From Hyphodiscus hymeniophilus (lineage: Eukaryota; Ascomycota; Leotiomycetes; Helotiales; Hyphodiscaceae), in NCBI GenBank assembly GCA_016508695.1, contig VNKQ01000018.1, forward strand, positions 744,001 to 808,000: 64,000 bases of DNA. The letters run 5' to 3'. Both the position numbers and the translations under genes were made by a program. This document shows, piece by piece, positions 59,673-64,000 of this stretch. Within the stretch, counting starts at the first letter, position 1; every line of letters starts with the position of its first letter. Under the pieces are notes generated by a model. The model made no database searches, was not told the origin of the DNA, and was given only the letters and a program-made list of their open reading frames with translations.

Positions 59673-60212
59673 TTCTAGAGGGTTAAGGAGTAATAAGAAT
59701 CCCTTATATAATTATATCTTATATATCTTTATCTCCAAGGTAAAAAGAGTATATCAAAGTAAGTAGTTTTAATATTCTTATATAATTACTAAATTTATAT
59801 AAATAATTAAGTATAAATTATTAATAAAGACTAATAGAATTAAAGTAACTAAAAGTAGAGTTGAAATAGCTTAGCCCTAGTTTTAAGGGGTTAAGGGGTA
59901 ATAAGAGCTCCTTATATAAGTATGTCTTATATATCTTTATCTTTAAAGTAAAAAGAGGATTAATATATTAAAGTAAGTAATTTTAGTATTCTTATATAAT
60001 TACTAGATTTATATAAATACTTAAATATAAGTTATTAATAAAGACTAATAAGAGTAATATTAAAGAGTTAAGCTATTTTAAAGGTTAAGCTATTTTAACT
60101 TTATTAGTCTTTATTAATAATTTATACCTAAATATTTATATAAATTTAATAATTATATAAGAATATTAAAATTATTTACTTTAATATATTCTTTTTACTT
60201 TAAAGATAAAGA

Positions 60213-60381
60213 TGTCACGGGGCGAATAGCGTATACACAGGAGTTCGTTATAATCTATAGTAAGTTTGATAAAGGAGAGAGAAGTATTCTAAGCTAGGTC
60301 CGCAAGAAAAAGAACGCTCTTGCCTAGCCTTAGTAAGCGTAGGTACAACTAGTGCCTTACCCCTGGGGCTCGCCCCTTACA
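60213..60381. mobile_element. Small GC-normal insertion, solo-LTR-like
   Basis: A block of about 168 bp with normal base composition interrupts an AT-rich family-B copy. It starts TGTCACGGGGCGAATAG and ends GGGCTCGCCCCTTACA, so its ends are imperfect inverted copies (TGTnACGGGGCGA type). AAAGAT lies directly on both sides (60208-60213 and 60381-60386), one or two terminal bases being shared. Other family-B copies show the uninterrupted site. TG...CA ends and a 5-6 bp duplication suit a solo LTR, but it could be a tiny inverted-repeat element. Confidence 0.65.
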
Positions 60382-61133
60382 AAGATATATAAGATATATT
60401 TATATAAAGGGCTCTTATTACCTTTTAACTTTTTAGAATTAACTTTAATTATTAATTTTAATCCGTTATATTTAATAAAGAAAGTATTTTATAATATTTT
60501 AATAGAGAAAGTACTATTAAGTATATCTCTTAGAGTTAAAATAACCGGGAGTAAAGTTAAAATAGCTTAACTCTATTTTAACTCTATTCCCAGCTACTTT
60601 AATTCTTAGAGGGTATATTTAAAAACATATATATTTAGAGATATTTTCTCTACTAGAGTATAATGGGTTAGGGTTAATAATCAGGCTTAGTTTTAGAGGG
60701 TTAAAGAGTAGTAAGAACTCTCTATATAGAATATCTTTTTTATTTATATTATTTCTTATAATTATATTTAGTTATAATTTAAGTAAAATATTAAAGTAAT
60801 TATAATAATTCAAATATTCTTATACGGGCGCAAATTTATTATATATATTATAATATAAATAACTACCTTAATAAGGACTAGTAAAGTTAAAGTAGCCGGG
60901 AGTAAAGTTGAAATAGCTTAACCTATATTAAAATAACTTAACCCTAGTTTTAATATTTTTTTACAATTGTAAATTTATTATATATACTATAGTATACTAT
61001 ATAACTATTAAGAACTAATACAGTTAAATTAAGTAGTGTTAGAGTAGAAGTACCTAGTTTATCTCTTGAATAGCTTGACTTATAAGTATTTATTAAATTT
61101 TCTTTAGTAATATTTTTTAATTAAGAGATAAGC

Positions 61134-61476
61134 TAGTATTTTAATTCTAATACTAGCTATTTTAACTCTTAAGGGGTATACCCATTATATGCCTAGAAAG
61201 GCATATGTTTACTTTAAAGATACTTTCTCTATTAAAATATAATAAGTTAAGGTTAATAATAAAAGTTAACTCTAAAGAGTTAAAGGGTAATAAGAGCCCC
61301 TTATATAAGTATATCTTAGATATCTTTATCTTCAAAGTAAAAAGAGTATATTAAAGTAAATAATTTTAGTATTCTTATATAATTATTAAAATTTATTTAA
61401 ATACTTAGGTATAAATTATTAATAAAGACTAATAAAGTTAAAATAGCCGGCATTAGAGTTAAAATAGCTTATCCCT
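61134..61476. mobile_element. MITE-like element, family B copy 2
   Basis: This 343-bp copy lies in the opposite orientation to copy 1. Termini read AGAGATAAGCTAGTATTTTA on the left and, on the other strand from the right, AGGGATAAGCTATTTTAACT. TAATTA abuts both ends (61128-61133 and 61477-61482). The interior matches the reverse complement of copy 1 (GGGGTATACCCA...GCCTAGAAAGGCA, then ATACTTTCTCTATTAAAATA), but with many more A and T. Confidence 0.7.
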
Positions 61477-61995
61477 TAATTAACTATTAACACTAAGTAG
61501 GTATTAAGAGCTAAAATTAATATTTTTAAGTTTTTCTTTTTAGTAATGTCTATAAATAAAATTAAAAGCTTTTTATTCTGGGGCTAGTCTGAAATCACGT
61601 GACTTATTTAACTCCAAGTTGGTTTAAATCCGATCTAAGTCAAACCTAGGTTAAATCTATCGGATTTAAAGTGACTTAGGCTTAGACTTAAGTTAGACTT
61701 AGGTTTGAACTCAAGTCGGATTTCAGTCAAGCCTAAGTTTAAACTCAAGTTAGATCAAACCCAACTTACATTAAGTTATTACTTTCTTATATATCGCTAA
61801 AAATATTACTCTTTATTTAACTTACGCTAATTTAAATCGCACCCTCAATTGGGCCTAGGCCGGATTAGGACTAGCTTGATACCGACCTGAGTCGGACCTA
61901 GTAAAGTCGCATTCCGCCCGTAAGTACCAAGTAACGACTTTATTCAATATACTCAAAGTTTTTAATTTGACCTAAAGAAGAGAATAAAAAAATAA

Positions 61996-63652
61996 GGGTC
62001 GGGCTATAATAACTTGCCTCCTGGCTAAAATAACTTAGTTAATCCTACTTACAGGTACCTATATATCTAAGAAGCTTTCCTTACTATATTAATTTATATG
62101 TGCACAAGAGTATATAATATATTTTATTATATTAATTTATTGAAATCTAAATCTAACTTATATTCCCTATCTTGTATATAACCCTTAAAAGGTTCTATTA
62201 TTATAATTATAACTTTAACTTTAACTTTTACTCCCTATATTACTTGCCTTTATAATATATCTCTTATAACTATTACTACGCGATTTGGCAATATATAATA
62301 CTCTTTCTAATGTATTGCGGGGTCTTCCTTTCCCTCGTATATAAGGTATATAGGGTTAAAAAGAGGTCTTAAAACCTCTAATATAAGGAGGGGATTAAGA
62401 GTATTAGTTATAGGCCTATTATAATACTAATAATAATAGGACGGGCTATAACAACTTGCCTCCCGGCTAAAATAACTTAGTTAATCCTACTTATAGGTGT
62501 ATATCTAAGAAGCTTTTCCCACTATACTAATTTGTATATGCGCAAGAGTATACGATATATATTATTATACTAACTTATTATAATCCAGATTTAACTCTTA
62601 CTCTTTATCTTATATATAACCCTTAAAAGGTTTTATTACTACTATTATAACTTTAACTCAACTTTAACTTTTACTCCTTATATTACTTGCCTTTATAATA
62701 TATCTCTTATAACTATTATTATGTCTTTAAAGTAATTGTTTTGGGGGCTAAAGAAAGGGGAAGTTCGAAGGCTAATAATAGTCGTCGAGTACTCGATTTA
62801 GTAATATATAATACTCCTTCTAATATACCGAGAGGTCTACTTTTCCCTCGTATATATATAGGGTTAAGAATAGGTCTTAAAACCTCTAGTATAGGGAGGG
62901 GATTAAGAGTATTAGTTATAGGCCTATTATAATACTAGTAACGATATATATTAGTTAGTAAGATTACTCCCTTATTAGATTTATACTCCCAAATTATATA
63001 ATAATAAGGTAGGCTAAGTAACTATCGAATTATATACTAATAGCTAAGTAGAGACTACTTGTAAGTAACTTAGAGTACTCTATTAGTATCTTCTCTAGCG
63101 CATAAATTAAAGCGATTATAATAGGCAAGTCTATATATATAGTTATAGGGGGACCGCAAGTATTTAGTAATTCTATTTTAAAGGCTAAGAAAAAGTTAGA
63201 AATAATAAGGATATATTAATATTTAGTAAGGTATATAGTTTAGCCTTACTTGCGCATATAAATTACTATAGTTAAGCGAGGATATTAAGTATACCCCCGA
63301 AAAGTTGTTTTAGCCGGGAGGCAAGTTATTATAGCCCGTCCTATAATAATATATATTAGTTAGTAAGACTACTCCCCTATTAGACTTACGCTCCCAAATT
63401 ATACAATAATAAGGCAAGCCAAGTAACTATTAAATTGTATACTAATAGCTAGAGGAGAGGGATTACTTATAAGTAACTTAGAGTACTTTATTAGTATAAT
63501 AAAGATATATTAATATCTAGTAAGGTATATAGGTATATAGGTATATCGATTAGCCTTACTTGCGTATATTAATAATTATAGTTAAGCGAGGATATTAGGT
63601 ATACCCCCGAAAAATTGTTTTAGCCGGGAGGTAAGTTGTTATAGCTTGACCC
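61996..63652. mobile_element. Outer copy of a TIR transposon (family A), split by a second copy
   Basis: The left end is GGGTCGGGCTATAATAACTT and the right end, read on the other strand, is GGGTCAAGCTATAACAACTT; the inverted termini continue for about 40 bp through a CCTCCCGGCTAAAA block. AAAAATAA sits immediately outside both ends (61988-61995 and 63653-63660), a perfect 8-bp target duplication. The element is interrupted at 62438-63343 by another copy of itself. Without that insertion it is about 750 bp, has no coding capacity, and must be non-autonomous. An 8-bp duplication is typical of hAT-type elements. Confidence 0.82.
62438..63343. mobile_element. Inner copy of the same TIR transposon (family A)
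   Basis: This 906-bp element begins AGGACGGGCTATAACAACTT and ends, on the other strand, with AGGACGGGCTATAATAACTT. ATAATAAT lies on both sides (62430-62437 and 63344-63351), a perfect 8-bp duplication of outer-element sequence. Its interior is homologous to the outer copy, but with an extra stretch near 63090-63215 absent from the outer one. A short open frame at 62741-62932 has no transposase similarity. Confidence 0.82.
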
Positions 63653-64000
63653 AAAAATAAATACTATAATGTTCTATCTCTTTATTTTGAACTACTTTAC
63701 TTGATTAAGAGTATTTAATTTACAAATATACTGAAATAGTAGAATTTATTAACTTAATAAAGTATAATCAAGTTTTGAAACTTATTATTAATAACTCAAT
63801 AATTATTTAATACTTTCTTTGAGCTAATCTTATAATCAAAGACTACTTATACTATCTAAATTCTTATACTTAAAATAAGAAGTTTAATAGTCTTTATTAA
63901 CATTATTAAATAGTAGTAGTTAAGCTATTTTAATTCTACTCCCGACTACTTTAATTTTATCGGTTCTTAATAAATATATATACTATAGTATATATAATAA

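Larger units (their letters stand above)
58400..64000. repeat. AT-rich, transposon-filled compartment
   Basis: From about 58.4 kb to the window end the sequence is dominated by A and T and packed with copies of a few inverted-repeat elements in both orientations. Motifs of the type GCTATTTTAACTCT (or its complement) recur near 58480, 58800, 59080, 59315, 59465, 59865, 60070, 60545, 60905, 61140, 61450 and 63925. Transitions between copies (C to T, G to A) predominate, as expected for repeat-induced point mutation. No open frame here looks like a real gene. Confidence 0.85.

Noticed and set aside
59559..59700. Telomere-like TTAGGGTTAA words
   Set aside because: They occur within a 13-bp unit with variants TTAGAGTTAATAA, inside a transposon copy, and are not pure TTAGGG arrays; the block is not a chromosome end on this evidence.
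60352..60570. 72-codon open frame in the AT-rich block
   Set aside because: It runs across the border of the small GC-normal insertion into a family-B copy and encodes only Ile, Leu, Lys and Phe-rich sequence; a by-product of AT-rich composition.
62741..62932. 63-codon open frame inside the inner family-A transposon as a transposase remnant
   Set aside because: No DDE/DDD or hAT dimerisation motif is visible and the element is too short to encode a transposase.
58400..64000. CRISPR array or other prokaryotic repeat system
   Set aside because: The repeats are irregularly spaced, occur in both orientations, and form inverted-repeat elements; the window is a fungal nuclear sequence with spliceosomal introns.

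Overview
The window looks like nuclear DNA of a filamentous ascomycete (Pezizomycotina). Genes carry many short introns (about 45-90 nt, GTRNGT...CTAAC...YAG). They encode typically fungal families: iterative polyketide synthases, Zn2Cys6 regulators, a PTH11/rhodopsin-like membrane protein and an EthD protein. The last 5.6 kb is a very AT-rich, transposon-filled compartment of the kind produced by repeat-induced point mutation. No species can be named from the sequence alone.

Layout. 1-4 kb: a partial 3' gene end, a hemerythrin-like gene and a seven-helix rhodopsin-like membrane protein gene. 5.3-23.4 kb: the core of a polyketide cluster. It holds a flavin monooxygenase (+), a non-reducing PKS (NR-PKS, SAT-KS-AT-PT-ACP-TE, minus strand) and a highly reducing PKS (HR-PKS, KS-AT-DH-MT-ER-KR-ACP, plus strand). 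The two synthases are divergent and share a 1.5 kb promoter with two strong inverted repeats. 24-36 kb: an SDR, an amidohydrolase, an anion-symporter-type MFS transporter, a decayed acyltransferase, and two divergent Zn2Cys6 regulators. 36-37.4 kb: a graveyard holding a PKS acyltransferase-domain fossil and an ABC-G transporter pseudogene. 38-41 kb: small tailoring-type genes (SnoaL-like, EthD, GST). 42.6-51.1 kb: a sugar transporter, a second SDR and a phenol-hydroxylase-type flavoprotein. 52.3-53.2 kb: a degraded inverted-repeat element. 54.3-57.1 kb: a third Zn2Cys6 regulator. 58.4-64 kb: AT-rich nested transposons.

How the genes may work together (inference). The HR-PKS would build a reduced, possibly C-methylated starter chain. 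The SAT domain of the NR-PKS would take it over, extend it, cyclise it through the PT domain and release it through the TE. This is the collaborating-PKS logic known for benzenediol lactones and related aromatic polyketides. The adjacent flavoprotein would hydroxylate or dearomatise the ring. The SDRs, EthD, SnoaL, GST and second flavoprotein are plausible tailoring enzymes, the MFS protein a possible exporter, and one or more of the three Zn2Cys6 proteins the regulator. The true cluster borders cannot be decided from sequence alone.

Gene models were built by hand from splice signals, reading-frame continuity and recalled family motifs. Every interior junction was checked for phase, but none has been tested against transcripts.
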